From: Sphingobacterium sp. HMA12
GTDB taxonomy: Bacteria; Bacteroidota; Bacteroidia; Sphingobacteriales; Sphingobacteriaceae
DNA: 64,000 bases
Assembly: GCF_002933815.1 (NCBI RefSeq)
Contig: NZ_BEYR01000001.1
Location: 2,907,765 to 2,971,764, forward strand
Direction of reading: 5' to 3'
Both the position numbers and the translations under genes were made by a program. Below the pieces are notes generated by a model that made no database searches, was not told the origin of the DNA, and saw only the letters and a program-made list of their open reading frames with translations. This document shows positions 62,900 to 64,000 of this stretch, in pieces (positions within the stretch are counted from its first letter, which is position 1; each line of letters begins with the position of its first letter).

Positions 62900-64000
62900 T
62901 CAGCTTGAAATGGTGCGATCGATAGGGATTGATTGCTGATCTTGCGCCCCCATTTTTTTCTTTAGACGTTGTTTTGCCTTTTTGATTGCTTCTATTGAAA
63001 CACAAAGAAGTTCACTCATGCTGCTATTATTTAGATCTAATTTTTGAAGAGCAAGTATACGCAAATCATTATCTGTTATTTTTGTGTAGTTTTTCTTCAT
63101 TTGTGACAGGTAGCCCGGATAGACTTTATCAAAAACATGTTTAAATTTAAACCATCTTTCATCAGTCATAATATGGGTTTGCAACATAGCATTTAGGCTA
63201 TCGGAAACCTGGGCCATATAGGCAGGATTTTGCTCGGAAACTTTAATAATTTCTTGCCTTAGCTGTTGAATAGTTATACCATTTTGCTTAATCGTATCAG
63301 TAAATTCACTGAGGGAATCTTTTAAAATCACAAGTTCTTGATCAAGTAATTGTTTCTCATACGCCAGAGTGAGCTGATCCTTCTCCAGCAGAGTATTTCT
63401 CATTTTTATCTTTGTTTTTGATTTATTTATTAGCAGCAATATGATCGTGAAGACCAAAATCAAGAAAGCCCCGATAAATTGATATATACGCTTACTGTGA
63501 AGTCTTCTTTCTTCAGTAGATTGAATAGTTCGATTATATCTTTCTGTCTCCCGTTGCCACATAATCTTTTGTATCTCCTTATCATTTATCCTTTTTTCTA
63601 ACGAGTCTTTCAAGGCAAGATAGACATGCAATTGCTTAAGTTCTTCTTCTTTATGATTCAACCCATGAGCAATGTCGGATAGCAATTTTGATGCATCCAT
63701 CTTATATTTCAAAAAGTAAGGTTTTTCTTCCATCAAATTGATGCCCGATACAACGTGTTGCTGGGCCAATTTCCATTCTTTAAGAGCTAGATACCAGCTT
63801 GCTAAATTCAGATGTGCCCGCATGGCATCCTTTCGCTCATCATATCGCATAGAAAGCTCTATATTCTTCCGAACCAAAGCAATTGCTTTTTGCCTGTCGC
63901 CCGATTTCCATGCCTGATCAGCAAGATTGCCTGAAATAATACCAATCCATACAGAATCTTTAGCCAATTTTGCTTCTTCCATCGCACGATTTAGATAAAT
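62900..64000 (-). CDS. TPR-rich membrane regulator with C-terminal HTH (5' end cut by window)
   Basis: The frame is open through the right edge, so the N-terminal part is missing; 366 residues are visible. The first part has TPR repeats (NRAMEEAKLAKDSVWIG, AMRAHLNLASWYLALKEWKLAQQH), then a transmembrane helix (QFIGAFLILVFTIILLLI), a coiled coil, and a C-terminal LuxR-like winged/HTH region (KITDNDLRILALQKLDLNNSSMSELLCVSIEAIKKAKQRLKKK). This layout is a common family in Bacteroidota, thought to link membrane sensing to transcription. Confidence 0.8.
   Translation of the reverse strand: MYLNRAMEEAKLAKDSVWIGIISGNLADQAWKSGDRQKAIALVRKNIELSMRYDERKDAMRAHLNLASWYLALKEWKLAQQHVVSGINLMEEKPYFLKYKMDASKLLSDIAHGLNHKEEELKQLHVYLALKDSLEKRINDKEIQKIMWQRETERYNRTIQSTEERRLHSKRIYQFIGAFLILVFTIILLLINKSKTKIKMRNTLLEKDQLTLAYEKQLLDQELVILKDSLSEFTDTIKQNGITIQQLRQEIIKVSEQNPAYMAQVSDSLNAMLQTHIMTDERWFKFKHVFDKVYPGYLSQMKKNYTKITDNDLRILALQKLDLNNSSMSELLCVSIEAIKKAKQRLKKKMGAQDQQSIPIDRTISS

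Noticed and set aside
1..64000. CRISPR arrays, rRNA genes, insertion sequences, integrases
   Set aside because: I saw no regularly spaced repeats, no rRNA sequence and no transposase or integrase motif.

Overview
The window looks like chromosomal DNA from a member of the Bacteroidota, most likely Sphingobacteriaceae (Sphingobacterium- or Pedobacter-like). Evidence: a SusD-type lipoprotein, many predicted lipoproteins, DKNYY, spondin and IPT/TIG proteins, an AT-rich sequence, few purine-rich ribosome sites, and several promoters of the Bacteroidota form TTTG-N19/20-TAnnTTTG. The genus is inferred; I ran no search. I see no phage, insertion sequence or CRISPR array.

Layout. 1-4.7 kb: end of a SusCD locus (SusD, DPP-IV-type peptidase, TlpA thioredoxin). 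4.8-8.7 kb: small membrane protein, GAF histidine kinase, aldo/keto reductase, two unknowns. 8.8-12.3 kb: two tandem IPT/TIG lipoproteins under one good promoter. 12.3-15.4 kb: GH116 glycosidase followed by a dead RbsD/FucU-like gene. 16-19.4 kb: AraC regulator, peroxiredoxin-like protein, spondin-domain lipoprotein. 19.6-27.6 kb: HExxH protein, a membrane regulator divergent from a lectin-like protein, alpha/beta hydrolase, DKNYY lipoprotein, unknowns. 27.9-32.6 kb: a tight zeaxanthin-type carotenoid operon (MarR, crtI, crtB, crtZ, fused lycopene cyclase, lipocalin). 32.7-33.8 kb: 3-keto-disaccharide hydrolase-like lipoprotein, the 3' stump of a PQQ dehydrogenase and its surviving terminator. 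34.2 kb: tRNA-Leu(TAG). 34.4-41.3 kb: Cys-rich secreted protein, ROK kinase, paired ferritin-like proteins, GNAT, two secreted unknowns. 42-51.5 kb: secreted unknown, double SnoaL, MG2-like protein, Gfo/Idh/MocA oxidoreductase, DsbD-alpha domain protein, DinB, zinc-ribbon protein. 51.5-56.2 kb: GT39-type transferase, glycolipid-binding-like protein, GH20. 56.7-64 kb: unknown, lone response regulator, dihaem peroxidase plus phosphoesterase pair, HxlR/YceI divergent pair, truncated TPR/HTH regulator.

The strongest metabolic unit is the carotenoid operon. CrtB joins two GGPP, CrtI desaturates, the fused cyclase closes the rings and CrtZ hydroxylates them; the MarR protein is the obvious local regulator, and the lipocalin overlaps the cyclase gene. 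GGPP synthase is not in the window.

The most unusual signal is non-coding. Three intergenic elements between 41.7 and 49.5 kb share a roughly 25-nt conserved stretch, a hairpin whose loop carries CCCCG, and a T-tract. The stems differ in sequence but still pair, which points to conserved RNA structure. One copy has a near-ideal promoter that would yield an RNA of about 65 nt. I propose these as a small-RNA family that I do not recognise.
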